Part shown: piece after piece, positions 1-9,174 of the stretch
Layout of the letters: every line of letters begins with the position of its first letter
Position numbering within the stretch: the stretch's first letter is position 1
Source: Allobosea sp. OK403
Lineage (GTDB): Bacteria; Pseudomonadota; Alphaproteobacteria; Rhizobiales; Beijerinckiaceae
Reading direction: 5' to 3'
Assembly: GCF_900113835.1 (NCBI RefSeq)
Contig: NZ_FOQV01000003.1
Coordinates: 982,176 to 1,046,175, forward strand
DNA: 64,000 bases
Translations under genes and position numbers: made by a program
The notes under the pieces: generated by a model
What the model was told of the DNA's origin: nothing
Seen by the model: only the letters and a program-made list of their open reading frames with translations
The model's database searches: none

Positions 1-57
1 GGGTCGATGGCGCTGTTCGTGGCGGAATGGTGCGGCGTCGAGGCCGTGAGCGGCTGA
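1..57 (+). CDS. C-terminal end of an unidentified protein (partial)
   Basis: An open frame enters from the left edge in frame 1 and ends at TGA 55-57, giving 18 residues that end in WCGVEAVSG. The fragment is too short to assign to a family. It could also be a chance open frame, since the window edge cuts it. No other frame at the edge looks more gene-like. Confidence 0.3.
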   Translation, partial: GSMALFVAEWCGVEAVSG

Positions 58-331
58 AGCACCACAAACGCGCGCGGTCCTGCTACGGCAAAAGATCGCC
101 AGATCCATCTGGAGCCGGCTTTGCCCTGGCGGCCCAACAAAGCTGTTGTCGAATGGCCGCACCGAGGCCGAGAGCCGGATCAATGCGAAAAAACCGGTTC
201 CCACTTTTTCGCATCCTGCTCTTGGGCGTCGCCAATCGGCCGCGGATGCGTGACACTCTACCGGCTTCGGTTGCGCTTGATTCGCATCGGGCGCCCTCGA
301 TTTCGCGCAGCCATGGAGACGCCACCCCACG
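58..331. other. Intergenic stretch with one palindromic repeat
   Basis: This 274-base stretch holds a copy of the intergenic palindrome described at 171-222. The overlapping open frames here are short, arginine-rich and without recognisable domains, so I call no gene. Any promoter of the Nudix gene would lie in the last part, but no convincing -35/-10 pair is visible. Confidence 0.5.
171..222. repeat. Palindromic intergenic repeat, family A
   Basis: A ~52-base element whose ends are inverted (AGAGC... / ...GCTCT). Its core holds GCGAAAAAACCGG and CCCACTTTTTCGC-type arms around an ACCGGT-like centre. The same element recurs at 48288-48362, 53981-54033, 54957-55006, 56670-56718 and 58055-58105, so it belongs to a dispersed family. 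It lies between genes and would form a hairpin in RNA. Confidence 0.85.
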
Positions 332-775
332 ATGAAGAAGGCCAAGCGCACGCCCGGCGAGGCTCGCTTACAGATCGCTGCCATGCCGATCAGACGCATG
401 GACGACGGCTCGACCGAGATCATGCTCGTGACCTCGCGCACGACGCAGCGTTGGATCGTGCCCAAGGGCTGGCCGATCAAGGGGTTGAAGAACCATGAGG
501 CGGCAGCGCGCGAGGCTTTCGAGGAAGCCGGGGTGATTGGGAAGATCAGCGCCAAGCCGGCTGGCCGTTACATCTACTGGAAGCGCATGCGCGACCATTT
601 CGTGCTGTGCACGGTGAAGCTCTATCTGCTCGAAGTCGAGCGGCAGCTCGAAAGCTGGGCCGAGCAGGGCCAGCGGAGCAGCCGGTGGTTCAAGCCCGAA
701 GACGCCGCCGATCTGGTCGACGAGCCCGAATTGAGCACGGCCATCCGCAAACTGGCGATGCCGGTGCCGGGCTGA
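332..775 (+). CDS. Nudix hydrolase
   Basis: A 147-residue protein of the usual size for a single Nudix domain. The catalytic box is seen as PKG at 44-46 and REAFEEAGV at 60-68, which carries the metal-binding REUXEEXGU residues. The first glutamate of the textbook box (GX5E) is not in register; this position varies in the family. Such enzymes hydrolyse nucleoside diphosphates linked to another group, often diphosphoinositol-like or nucleotide-sugar substrates; the actual substrate cannot be told from sequence. It is convergent with the phosphate-transporter-like gene, with only the stop codons abutting at 775/776. Confidence 0.85.
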   Translation: MKKAKRTPGEARLQIAAMPIRRMDDGSTEIMLVTSRTTQRWIVPKGWPIKGLKNHEAAAREAFEEAGVIGKISAKPAGRYIYWKRMRDHFVLCTVKLYLLEVERQLESWAEQGQRSSRWFKPEDAADLVDEPELSTAIRKLAMPVPG

Positions 776-2497
776 TCAGAAGCCCGATTGCGGGGCCGGC
801 AGCAGACGCCCCCCTTGCTGGGCCTGCGCCTCCTGCGCTTCCCGCAAACGGCTCTCGCGCAGGGCATTGGCGCTTTCCAGGATCGGATAGCCGATCGAAG
901 CGACATGGCCGTGGATGCGCTTGAGGTCGCGGATGATGTCGAGATGGATCGCGCTGGTCTCGATCGATTCCGCCCGCCCGCTGCGCAGCCGCTGGAAATG
1001 GCTCTCAGTCGCGCGTCGCTCGGCATCGCGCATCACCGCCTTCTCCGCGAAAAGCTGGCGCGCCAAAGCGAGATCGCGGGTGGCAAAGACGTTGAGCGCC
1101 AGCACCAGGCCCGACGAGACGCGCTGGTGGAAGTCGCGGATCTCGGCCAGGCCTTCGGGCGAGAACGCATAGCGCTTGCGGATCTTCTTCTCAGCGAGTT
1201 CGCGCAGGTTCTTGTCGATGATGTCGCCGATATGCTCGAGATTGGTGATCAGCGTGATGATCTCGAGCAGGCGGCGGCCCTCCTCCTCGGTCAGTTCGTT
1301 GCGCGAGACCTGGACCAGATAGAGCTTGATCGATTCATGGATTGCATCGACCCCGTCATCGGCCTGGGCGATGGCGCGCGAGAGCTTCAACTCATCCTTT
1401 TCGAGCAGCGTCATCGTATCGCGCAGCATCAATTCGACGCGGTCGCCCAGATTCAGCGCCTCGCGCATCGCGCAGGCCAGAGCCTCCGAGGGACTGTCGA
1501 GCACGGCGGGATCGAGATGGCGCGGCCGCACGGTCGCGTCAGGCGCCTCCTTGCCGGGCATCAAACGCTCGACCAGCCGCGCCACCGGCGCGACAAAGGG
1601 CAGGAACACAAGCGCGCCGACTAGGTTCAGCGCGACATGGAACTCGATGGCGAGGCGTGAATCGAGCGTCGGCAGCGTCTGAAGCCAGCCTGCCAGAGGC
1701 GCGACGAAGGGCAGCACCAGGAGCGCCAGGACGAGCCGGGTGAACAGGTTGGCGACGGCGGCCTGACGCTGCAGCGCAGGCGCGCCGAGTTGGTCCAGCA
1801 CCGGGATCAGCGCATTGCCGAGATTGGCGCCGATGACCAGGGTCAGCGCGGTCGCGGGCGGAAACAGGCCGGACGCTGCGAAGGTCGCGATCAGCAGGAT
1901 GACGGCGATGCTGGAATGGGTCAGCCAGGTCGCAGCAACCGCGACGAGGACCGCCAGCAGCGGCTCATGGCCGATCGCCCCCAGCAGCGTGCGGAAGACC
2001 GGTGACTGGGCCAGGGGAGCCGCCGCCGCGTTCAGCTCGATCAGCGACAGCAGGATGAGCCCGATGCCGACGAAGACGCGGCCAATATTGCGGGCGCGGT
2101 CCATCGCCTCATTGGCCAGATAGAGCGCGACGCCGATGGCGAGGCAAAGCCCCCAGATCCAGCCCAGATCCATCGAGATCACGAAGGCCGCGAGCGAGGT
2201 GCCGAGATTGGCCCCGAGCAGCACGGCCAGCGCCATAGCCGGCACGATCAGGCGGCGACCGGCGAAGGAGGAGACCAGCAGCGTCGTCGCCGTCGAACTC
2301 TGCAGCACCATGGTGACCGCGATGCCACTGCCGAAAGCGGCGAAGCGATTGCGTGTGAAGCTCGCCAGGGCATGGCGCAGCGAGGCCCCGAAAGCCCGCA
2401 TCGCGCCCGTGCGCACCAGCCTGACCGCCCAGATCAGCAGCGCGACGCCGCCGGCAAGGTGGATCAGGACAGTGGTGGCGCTCTCGCTGCTTGTCAT
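776..2497 (-). CDS. Na/Pi cotransporter family protein
   Basis: A 573-residue membrane protein with two halves of the Na/Pi cotransporter (NptA/YjbB) type. The first half has QSSTATT at about 66-72 and the second has THSSIA at about 193, the paired QSS-like motifs of this family. The region from about 340 to 560 is charged and helical and resembles a PhoU domain. The family moves phosphate across the inner membrane in a sodium-dependent way; direction and substrate are inferred from the family. The start codon used here follows an AT-rich stretch (about 2500-2600) that may hold its promoter. Confidence 0.85.
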   Translation of the reverse strand: MTSSESATTVLIHLAGGVALLIWAVRLVRTGAMRAFGASLRHALASFTRNRFAAFGSGIAVTMVLQSSTATTLLVSSFAGRRLIVPAMALAVLLGANLGTSLAAFVISMDLGWIWGLCLAIGVALYLANEAMDRARNIGRVFVGIGLILLSLIELNAAAAPLAQSPVFRTLLGAIGHEPLLAVLVAVAATWLTHSSIAVILLIATFAASGLFPPATALTLVIGANLGNALIPVLDQLGAPALQRQAAVANLFTRLVLALLVLPFVAPLAGWLQTLPTLDSRLAIEFHVALNLVGALVFLPFVAPVARLVERLMPGKEAPDATVRPRHLDPAVLDSPSEALACAMREALNLGDRVELMLRDTMTLLEKDELKLSRAIAQADDGVDAIHESIKLYLVQVSRNELTEEEGRRLLEIITLITNLEHIGDIIDKNLRELAEKKIRKRYAFSPEGLAEIRDFHQRVSSGLVLALNVFATRDLALARQLFAEKAVMRDAERRATESHFQRLRSGRAESIETSAIHLDIIRDLKRIHGHVASIGYPILESANALRESRLREAQEAQAQQGGRLLPAPQSGF

Positions 2498-2664
2498 CGC
2501 CGTGGGGTCTTTCTCCGATTCAGGCCGAAACCGTAGCGCAAAATTCCTAGTTTTTCATTAGCCAACTTATCTTTAATGGCGGCAAAACGTGCTGACAATG
2601 CGGCAAGATCGGTGAAATTTTGCGCATCGGAATTGCGGTTAGCGCAATGCGAACCACCCGCGCC

Positions 2665-3666
2665 TCAGCGCGGCGTGCGCGCCGTCTCCGGGGCGCGCTC
2701 ACCGCGCGGCGAATGGCAAAAACGCAAGCGATAAGCCCGCGAGAAATGACTCGCGCTGGCGAAACCGCAAGCAAGCCCGGTCTCGAGCACCGAAAGGCTG
2801 GTCTGGCGCAGCAGGTCGCGGGCCCGGTCGAGCCGCAAAGCCAAGTAATGCTCGCCGAGCGAGCGGCCAAGATGCAGCCGAAACAGCCGCTCCAGCTGAC
2901 GCAGGGAGACATTCGCCGTGCGGGCGAGTTCGGCGCGAGCGACGGGATTCTCCAGATTCTGCTCCATCCGGGCGACGACGCGCAGCAGCGGCGCATGGGC
3001 GATGCCGAGCCGCTCGCGCAGGGGCATGCGCTGCGGCCCCTCACCTTCCCGGACATGGGTCTGCAGGAACCATTCGCTGACCGCGAGCGCGAGTTGACTG
3101 CCATGGTCCCGGGCGATGACGGCGTGCATCATATCGAGCGGGGCGGTGCCGCCGCTCGAGGTCAGACGATCCCGGTCGATCTCGTAAAGCGAGCGGCGCA
3201 GGTCAAGATCGGGATAGTCCTCGAGGAAGGCCGGGGCATGCTCCCAATGCAAGGTGAAGCGGTAGCCGGAGAGCACGTTCGCCCGCGCCAGGATATAGGG
3301 CCCGCCCGAGACGCCGCCGAGCTTGACGCCGCGCCGCGCCAATTGCCTGAGCCAGGCGAAGGTCGCCGGATGCTGGAAGGCGGCCGGATTGCCGCCGGCG
3401 CAGACGAAGACATAGTCGAAGCGGATCTCGTCCCCCAGGCCATAATCGGCCTGGATGCTGACGCCGTTCGAGGCCGGCGCCGGCAGGCCGTCGATCGAGA
3501 CATGGCTCCAGCGGTAGAGATCGCGCCCCGAGAGGCGGTTGGCCGCCCGCAAGGGCTCGACCGCCGAGGCATAGGCGAGCAGCGCGAAATCCGGAATCAG
3601 CAGGAAGCCGATATGGGCCGGGCCCTGGCCGTCGCTATTGGTCAACCTGGCGTCGCTGATGGTCAT
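2665..3666 (-). CDS. GlxA/GbdR-type AraC regulator
   Basis: A 333-residue protein with a DJ-1/PfpI-like sensor domain (about 18-195) and a C-terminal AraC helix-turn-helix pair (about 230-325; key stretch LARTANVSLRQLERLF). The nucleophile region reads GGVSGGPYILA, with no cysteine, as is usual in this regulator group, which is not catalytic. The frame stays open far upstream, but I start at the ATG at 3666 because the homologous N-terminus (HIGFLLIPDF) begins just after it. The gene is divergent from soxB with an 87-base gap. By analogy with GbdR and SouR, which sense glycine betaine derivatives or sarcosine, it probably activates the sox operon; that role is inference. Confidence 0.85.
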   Translation of the reverse strand: MTISDARLTNSDGQGPAHIGFLLIPDFALLAYASAVEPLRAANRLSGRDLYRWSHVSIDGLPAPASNGVSIQADYGLGDEIRFDYVFVCAGGNPAAFQHPATFAWLRQLARRGVKLGGVSGGPYILARANVLSGYRFTLHWEHAPAFLEDYPDLDLRRSLYEIDRDRLTSSGGTAPLDMMHAVIARDHGSQLALAVSEWFLQTHVREGEGPQRMPLRERLGIAHAPLLRVVARMEQNLENPVARAELARTANVSLRQLERLFRLHLGRSLGEHYLALRLDRARDLLRQTSLSVLETGLACGFASASHFSRAYRLRFCHSPRGERAPETARTPR

Positions 3667-3753
3667 GTTGACCAGCCTATGATCGTCAATCTCAGGAAGA
3701 CAAGTCTGGAGCGGCCGCTGGCCGCCGGACAAGCTCTCCGGACCTGATCGCTC

Positions 3754-5004
3754 ATGCGCTATTCCGTCTTCTCGCTGCTCGCCCAGACGCTGGCAGGCCA
3801 TAAGGGCTGGAAGCCGGCCTGGCGCGACGCCGCGCCCAAGCCTGAATACGACGTGCTGGTCATCGGCGGCGGCGGGCACGGGCTGGCGACGGCCTATTAC
3901 CTCGCCAGCCAGCACGGCATCAGCAATGTCGCGGTGATCGAGAAGGGCTATATCGGCTCCGGCAATGTCGGCCGGAACACCACGATCATCCGCTCGAACT
4001 ATCTCCTGCCCGGCAACACGCCCTTCTACGAGCATTCGATGAAGCTCTGGGAAGGGCTGGAGCAGGACATCAACTACAACGCCATGGTCAGCCAGCGCGG
4101 GGTGCTGAACCTCTACCATTCCGATGCGCAGCGCGACGCCTATGCCAGGCGCGGCAACGCGATGCGGCTCGCCGGCGTCGATGCCGAACTGCTTGACCGC
4201 GAGCAGGTGCGCGCCATGGTCCCCTTCTTCAACTACGAGACCGGACGCTTCCCGATCCAGGGCGGGTTGCTGCAGCGGCGCGGCGGCTCGGTCCGGCATG
4301 ACGCCGTCGCCTGGGGCTATGCCCGCGCCGCCGACCAGCGCGGCGTCGATATCGTCCAGAACTGCGAGGTCACCGGCCTCTCGATCGAGAATGGCCGCGT
4401 CACCGGGGTCGAGACCTCGCGCGGGCCGATCAAGGCGAAGAAGATCGCGCTCGCCGTCGCCGGCAACTCCTCGCGGCTCGCTGCCATGGCGGGGATGCGC
4501 CTGCCGATCGAGAGCCATGTGCTGCAGGCCTTCGTCTCCGAAGGCGTCAAGCCATTGATCGACACTGTCGTGACCTATGGCGCCGGCCATTTCTACGTCA
4601 GCCAGTCCGACAAGGGCGGGCTCGTCTTCGGCGGCGACATCGACGGCTACAACTCCTACGCCCAGCGCGGCAACCTGCCGGTGATCGAGGATGTGATGGA
4701 ATCGGCCATGGCGCTGTGGCCCGGTATCGGACGGTTGCGCGTGCTGCGGCACTGGGGCGGGATCATGGACATGTCGATGGACGGCTCGCCGATCATCGAC
4801 CACACCCCCATCGACGGGCTCTATCTCAATGCCGGCTGGTGCTATGGCGGGTTCAAGGCGACGCCGGCTTCAGGCTGGTGCTTCGCCCATCTGATCGCAC
4901 GCGACGAGCCCCACCCTGTCGCGACCGCCTTCCGGCTCGACCGTTTCACTACGGGCCGCGTCATCGACGAAAAGGGCGTCGGCGCCCAGCCGAACCTGCA
5001 TTGA
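3754..5004 (+). CDS. soxB: Sarcosine oxidase, beta subunit
   Basis: A 416-residue FAD-binding subunit of the heterotetrameric sarcosine oxidase. The dinucleotide fold is clear: DVLVIGGGGHG at 33-43. The RNTTIIRSNY stretch is typical of SoxB. The complex oxidises sarcosine to glycine and passes the methyl group to tetrahydrofolate as 5,10-methylene-THF, releasing H2O2. Length matches the family. It is the first gene of soxBDAG, separated from soxD by 161 bases that hold an inverted-repeat element, which is unusual because these genes are normally close together. Confidence 0.95.
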   Translation: MRYSVFSLLAQTLAGHKGWKPAWRDAAPKPEYDVLVIGGGGHGLATAYYLASQHGISNVAVIEKGYIGSGNVGRNTTIIRSNYLLPGNTPFYEHSMKLWEGLEQDINYNAMVSQRGVLNLYHSDAQRDAYARRGNAMRLAGVDAELLDREQVRAMVPFFNYETGRFPIQGGLLQRRGGSVRHDAVAWGYARAADQRGVDIVQNCEVTGLSIENGRVTGVETSRGPIKAKKIALAVAGNSSRLAAMAGMRLPIESHVLQAFVSEGVKPLIDTVVTYGAGHFYVSQSDKGGLVFGGDIDGYNSYAQRGNLPVIEDVMESAMALWPGIGRLRVLRHWGGIMDMSMDGSPIIDHTPIDGLYLNAGWCYGGFKATPASGWCFAHLIARDEPHPVATAFRLDRFTTGRVIDEKGVGAQPNLH

Positions 5005-5031
5005 GGCGCGCGATGCCTACGCTTCCTCTTC

Positions 5032-5124
5032 CGTCATGGTCGGGCTTGTCCCAGCCATCCACGTCTTCCTTCGGAGCGTGCGGTGTTCAAGACGTGGATG
5101 CTCGGCACAAGGCCGAGCATGACG
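5032..5124. repeat. Long inverted repeat between soxB and soxD (family C)
   Basis: The arms at about 5032-5067 and 5088-5124 are imperfect reverse complements (CGTCATGGTCGGGCTTGTCC against GGACAAGCCCGACCATGACG-like sequence), with a ~20-base centre. This hairpin sits inside the operon and would form in the soxBDAG transcript. A partial copy of one arm is visible near 58859-58892. Confidence 0.85.
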
Positions 5125-5165
5125 TGGTTGGCATGCGCCTCACCCTCGACCGGACGGTCTGAACC

Positions 5166-5441
5166 ATGCGAATCCCCTGCCCCCATTGTGGCGCCCGCGA
5201 CGCCCAGGAATTCACCTATCTCGGCGACGCCAATCCCAAGCGTCCCGACGGGATGGAAGCGACCGAGGCCGCGATGTTCGACTATGTCTATCAGCGCGAC
5301 AACCCGGCCGGCCGGTTTCGCGAGCTCTGGTATCACGGCGCGGGCTGCCATGCCTGGCTCGTGGTGACGCGCGACACCAAAACCCACGCGATCGAGGCCG
5401 CCGAGCCGGCAAAACCGACCAAGGCCGGAGCCGCGGCATGA
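5166..5441 (+). CDS. soxD: Sarcosine oxidase, delta subunit
   Basis: A 91-residue protein, the normal size for SoxD. The zinc-site residues are visible: CPHC at 5-8 and HGAGCHAW near 58-65. SoxD is a small structural subunit of the heterotetrameric enzyme. Its last four bases overlap the soxA start (ATGA), indicating translational coupling. The C-terminal tail is alanine- and lysine-rich and probably disordered. Confidence 0.95.
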   Translation: MRIPCPHCGARDAQEFTYLGDANPKRPDGMEATEAAMFDYVYQRDNPAGRFRELWYHGAGCHAWLVVTRDTKTHAIEAAEPAKPTKAGAAA

Positions 5442-8422
5442 GTTCGCAACCCTTCCGTCTCAGTGCCGGCGGCCTGATCGACCGCACGCAGGCGCAATCC
5501 TTCCGCTTCGACGGCAAGCGCTACGAAGGATATGCCGGCGACACGCTGGCCTCGGCTCTCCTGGCGAATGGCGTCCGGCTCGTCGGCCGCTCGTTCAAGT
5601 ACCACCGCCCGCGCGGCATCCTTTCGGCCGGAGCGGAGGAGCCCAATGCGCTGGTCGAGCTGCGCGCCGGCGCAAGGCGCGAGCCCAACACCCGCGCGAC
5701 AGTCGCCGAGCTGTATCATGGGCTGGAGGCGCGCAGCCAGAACCGCTGGCCCTCGCTCGCCTTCGACCTGCTTTCGGTCAACTCGCTCTTCGGCGCCGGC
5801 CTGGTCGCGGGCTTCTACTACAAGACCTTCATGTGGCCGGCAGCCTTCTGGGAGAAGCTCTACGAGCCGCTGATCCGCCGGGCGGCAGGGCTCGGGCGGG
5901 CCGCGCCCCATGAGGATCCCGACCATTACGAGAAGGCCTTCGCCTTCTGCGACGTGCTGGTGATCGGCGGCGGGCCGGCAGGCCTTGCTGCCGCGCTGGC
6001 AGCAGGGCGCAGCGGCGCACGCGTCATCCTCTGCGACGAGGATTTCCGGCTGGGCGGCGCCTTGCTTGCCGAGAAACGCGAGATCGACGGCCGGCCGGCG
6101 GCTGAATGGCTTGCAGCGACGCTGGCCGAACTCGCCAGCCTGCCGGATGTAACGATCATGCCGCGCAGCACGGTCTATGGCGTCTACGACCATGGCATCT
6201 ATGGCGTGGTCGAACGTGTGAACGACCATCTGCCGGTCCCGCCCGTGCATCAGCCGCGCCAGCGCGCCTGGCGCATCAACGCCAAACGCGCGATTCTGGC
6301 GGCGGGTGCGATTGAGCGGCCGATCGTCTTCGCCGGCAACGACACGCCCGGCGTGATGCTGGCGGGTGCAGTACGCGCCTATGTCAACCGCTACGCCGTG
6401 CTGCCCGGGCGCGAGGCTGTCGTCTTCACCAGCAGCGACGATGGCTGGGCCACAATGCGCGACCTCGCGGCGGCCGGAGCGAAAGTCGCCGCGATCGTCG
6501 ATCCGCGGGTCGAAATCGATGCCGGACTGATGGCACTGGCAAGCCGGATTGGCGCGCAGGTATTCGCAGGGAGCGTGGTCAGCAGCGCCTCGGGCGGGCG
6601 GGCGCTCGACCGCGTCACCATCCGGGACGCTTCGGGGCGCGAGCAGAGCATTGCCTGCGACCTGCTCGCGGTCTCGAATGGCTGGAACCCGACGCTGCAT
6701 CTGACTTCGCACCAGAATTCGCGACCGGTCTGGGACGAGGCCATCCACGCCTTCGTGCCCGGCCAGATGCCGGCGGGCCTCTCCGTTGCCGGCAGCGCGG
6801 CCGGGCGGTTCTCGCTGGCGCAGGCGCTGGCGGACGGCGCGCGGCAGGGCACTGAGGCCGCGATCGATTGCGGTTTTGCGGCGAAAGCTGAGCTGCCGCC
6901 GCGCAAGACCGATCCGGAAGGCATCGCGCTCTCACCCGTCTGGCGTGTGAAAGGCGGCAAGGGGAAGGCCTTCGTCGATTTCCAGAACGACGTCACCGAC
7001 AAGGATGTCGAACTCGCCGCGCGCGAGGGCTTCAAGCCAGTCGAGCATCTCAAGCGCTACACCACGCTGGGCATGGCGACCGACCAGGGCAAGACCTCCA
7101 ATATCGCGGGCCTTGCGATCATGGCCGAGCTCACGGCCAAGACCATCCCCGAGACGGGCACGACGATCTTCCGCCCGCCCTATACGCCTGTCGCGATCGG
7201 CGCGCTCGGCGGGCATCATCGCGGCCGCGACTTCAGGCCGACGCGGCTCGCGCCGACGCATCAATGGTCGCAGGACCAGGGCGCGGTCTTTGTCGAGAGC
7301 GGCGCCTGGATGCGGGCGCAATACTATCCCAAAGCCGGCGAGACCGACTGGCTGACCACTGTGAACCGCGAGGTTCTGGCAGTGCGAAACGGCGTCGGCC
7401 TCTGCGACGTCTCGACGCTGGGCAAGATCGACATCCAAGGCGCGGACGCCGCCGAAATCCTGGAGCGCGTCTACATCAATGGCTGGAAGGCCCTGCCTGT
7501 CGGCAAGGCGCGCTACGGGCTGATGCTGCGCGAGGACGGCTTCGTCATGGATGACGGCACGACCTCGCGATTGGGTGAGACGCATTTCCTGATGACCACC
7601 ACCACTGCCAATGCCGGCAAGGTGATGCAGCACCTCGAATTCTGCCACCAGGTGCTCTGGCCCTCGCTCGATATCCGCATGGTCTCGGTCTCCGAGCAAT
7701 GGGCGCAAGCCGCGATCGCCGGTCCGAAGGCGCGCGCGGTGCTGCAGGGCGTGATCGACCCGCAGCACGACATCTCGAACGAGGCCTTCCCCTATCTCGC
7801 GGCGCGGGAGATCACGGTCGGCGGCGGCATTCCGGCGCGGCTGTTCCGGATCTCGTTTTCGGGCGAGCTCGCCTATGAGCTCGCCGTGCCCGCCGACTAC
7901 GGCGACGCGATGATGCGGGCGCTGATGGCGGCGGGCGAGCCGCATGGCATCTGCGCTTACGGCACCGAGGCACTCGGCGTGATGCGCATCGAGAAGGGCC
8001 ATGTCGCCGGCAACGAGCTCAGCGGCCAGACCACGGCACGCGATCTCGGCCTCGGCAAGATGATGTCCTCGAAGAAGGATTTCATCGGGCGCGTCATGGC
8101 CAAGCGCGAGGCGCTGGTCGAGGCGGAACGGCCGAGCCTCATTGGTTTCAAGGCGGTCGATCCCAGCCAGCGACTGCGCGCCGGAGCGCATTTCATCGCG
8201 ATCGGTAAGCCCGCGACGATGGAGAATGACGAGGGCTACATGACCTCGGTCGCCTATTCCCCGAACCTGAAGCACTGGATGGGGCTCGGCCTGCTCAAGA
8301 ACGGCGCGAGCCGCATCGGTGAGCGCATCCGCGCGGTCGACCCCGTCCGCAACGGCGATATCGAGGTCGAGATCTGCTCGCCCGTCTTCGTCGATCCCGA
8401 AGGAACGCGCCTGCATGTCTGA
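5438..8422 (+). CDS. soxA: Sarcosine oxidase, alpha subunit
   Basis: A 994-residue catalytic subunit. The order is an N-terminal ferredoxin-like (Fer2_4) domain at about 15-100, a NAD/FAD-type Rossmann region with GGGPAG at 177-182, and a C-terminal aminomethyltransferase (GCV_T) domain from about 600 to the end, where tetrahydrofolate accepts the C1 unit. I start at 5438, in the ATGA overlap with soxD; the frame is open further upstream but that part only shadows soxD. It overlaps soxG by 8 bases. Confidence 0.95.
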   Translation: MSSQPFRLSAGGLIDRTQAQSFRFDGKRYEGYAGDTLASALLANGVRLVGRSFKYHRPRGILSAGAEEPNALVELRAGARREPNTRATVAELYHGLEARSQNRWPSLAFDLLSVNSLFGAGLVAGFYYKTFMWPAAFWEKLYEPLIRRAAGLGRAAPHEDPDHYEKAFAFCDVLVIGGGPAGLAAALAAGRSGARVILCDEDFRLGGALLAEKREIDGRPAAEWLAATLAELASLPDVTIMPRSTVYGVYDHGIYGVVERVNDHLPVPPVHQPRQRAWRINAKRAILAAGAIERPIVFAGNDTPGVMLAGAVRAYVNRYAVLPGREAVVFTSSDDGWATMRDLAAAGAKVAAIVDPRVEIDAGLMALASRIGAQVFAGSVVSSASGGRALDRVTIRDASGREQSIACDLLAVSNGWNPTLHLTSHQNSRPVWDEAIHAFVPGQMPAGLSVAGSAAGRFSLAQALADGARQGTEAAIDCGFAAKAELPPRKTDPEGIALSPVWRVKGGKGKAFVDFQNDVTDKDVELAAREGFKPVEHLKRYTTLGMATDQGKTSNIAGLAIMAELTAKTIPETGTTIFRPPYTPVAIGALGGHHRGRDFRPTRLAPTHQWSQDQGAVFVESGAWMRAQYYPKAGETDWLTTVNREVLAVRNGVGLCDVSTLGKIDIQGADAAEILERVYINGWKALPVGKARYGLMLREDGFVMDDGTTSRLGETHFLMTTTTANAGKVMQHLEFCHQVLWPSLDIRMVSVSEQWAQAAIAGPKARAVLQGVIDPQHDISNEAFPYLAAREITVGGGIPARLFRISFSGELAYELAVPADYGDAMMRALMAAGEPHGICAYGTEALGVMRIEKGHVAGNELSGQTTARDLGLGKMMSSKKDFIGRVMAKREALVEAERPSLIGFKAVDPSQRLRAGAHFIAIGKPATMENDEGYMTSVAYSPNLKHWMGLGLLKNGASRIGERIRAVDPVRNGDIEVEICSPVFVDPEGTRLHV

Positions 8423-9077
8423 CGCCGCGACGAAGTCTGACGCAGCGATGAAGCCGGGCTGGACGCCCAGGAGCGCCTGGGCCGGCATCCTGTCCGAAGG
8501 GTCTTTCGGCGCGAAGGGACCGGCAGGCGTTACCGCAACCGCCAGGGAAGGCCTCGGCATCGCCAGCCTGATCGTCGCAGAGGGCGGCGATGCGGCCTTG
8601 GCCAAGGCGATGAAGGCGCGGTTCGGGCTCGCGCTACCGTCGACGCCGCAAGCGGCCATCTCGGCCGGGCGCGCGCTAGTCTGGGCCGGCCCGGGCCAGT
8701 GGCTGTTCATCGCTGGGGATCGCGGCGGTTTCGCCGACGATCTTCAGGCGCTGTCGGGGCTGGCTGCGATCGCCGACCAGAGCGACGGACGTGCCGTCCT
8801 GACCCTGTCGGGCGATAAAATCCGCGCCGCGCTGGCCAAGGGCTGCATGATCGACCTGCATCCATCCGCCTTCTCGGTCGGCAGCTCGGCCTTGACAAGC
8901 ATCGCCCATATCGGTGTGCATCTCTGGCGGGCCGAGGACGGTCCCAATGGGGCGGTTTTCGAGTTCATGGTCGCGCGCAGCATGGCGGGCAGTTTCTGGT
9001 CCTGGTTCTCCGCCTCCGCCGCCGAATTCGGCTGCCAGGTCACGATTCCAAGAGCTTGTCGCGTCGGGCGAGGTTGA
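8415..9077 (+). CDS. soxG: Sarcosine oxidase, gamma subunit
   Basis: A 220-residue protein in the expected position after soxA, overlapping it by 8 bases. The middle and C-terminal part (SAWAGIL near the start, ALTSIAHIGVHLW and FEFMVARSMAGSFW later) match SoxG, which resembles a small GCV_T-like fold. It completes the four-subunit oxidase. The first ~15 residues are low in complexity (SDAATKSDAAMK) and may not belong to the folded domain. Confidence 0.9.
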   Translation: MSDAATKSDAAMKPGWTPRSAWAGILSEGSFGAKGPAGVTATAREGLGIASLIVAEGGDAALAKAMKARFGLALPSTPQAAISAGRALVWAGPGQWLFIAGDRGGFADDLQALSGLAAIADQSDGRAVLTLSGDKIRAALAKGCMIDLHPSAFSVGSSALTSIAHIGVHLWRAEDGPNGAVFEFMVARSMAGSFWSWFSASAAEFGCQVTIPRACRVGRG

Positions 9078-9150
9078 GCGCAGCGCGTCGCGCGCAGCCC
9101 GCCTCACCTCTCCCCATTCTATTCCTACCATTCCTGTTTCGATTTGAAGG

Positions 9151-9167
9151 GCCGCCTCCCCGGCGGC
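9151..9167 (+). other. Small GC hairpin just upstream of purU
   Basis: GCCGCC (9151-9156) pairs with GGCGGC (9162-9167) around a 5-base loop, ending 7 bases before the purU ATG. It occupies the place where a Shine-Dalgarno sequence would be, and I see no strong one here. It might temper purU translation, or it may simply be GC-rich chance pairing. Confidence 0.4.
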
Positions 9168-9174
9168 ATCGATC

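Noticed and set aside
3667..3753. Glycine riboswitch before soxB
   Set aside because: The 87-base gap is too short and shows no tandem aptamer-like pattern.
3667..4803. N-terminal extension of the GlxA-type regulator (379 codons)
   Set aside because: The extra part is antisense to soxB and has no domain; the conserved N-terminus begins at 3666.
6932..8710. A 592-codon minus-strand frame opposite soxA and soxG
   Set aside because: Rich in Asp, Arg, His and Ala with no domain; it is a shadow of the sox genes.
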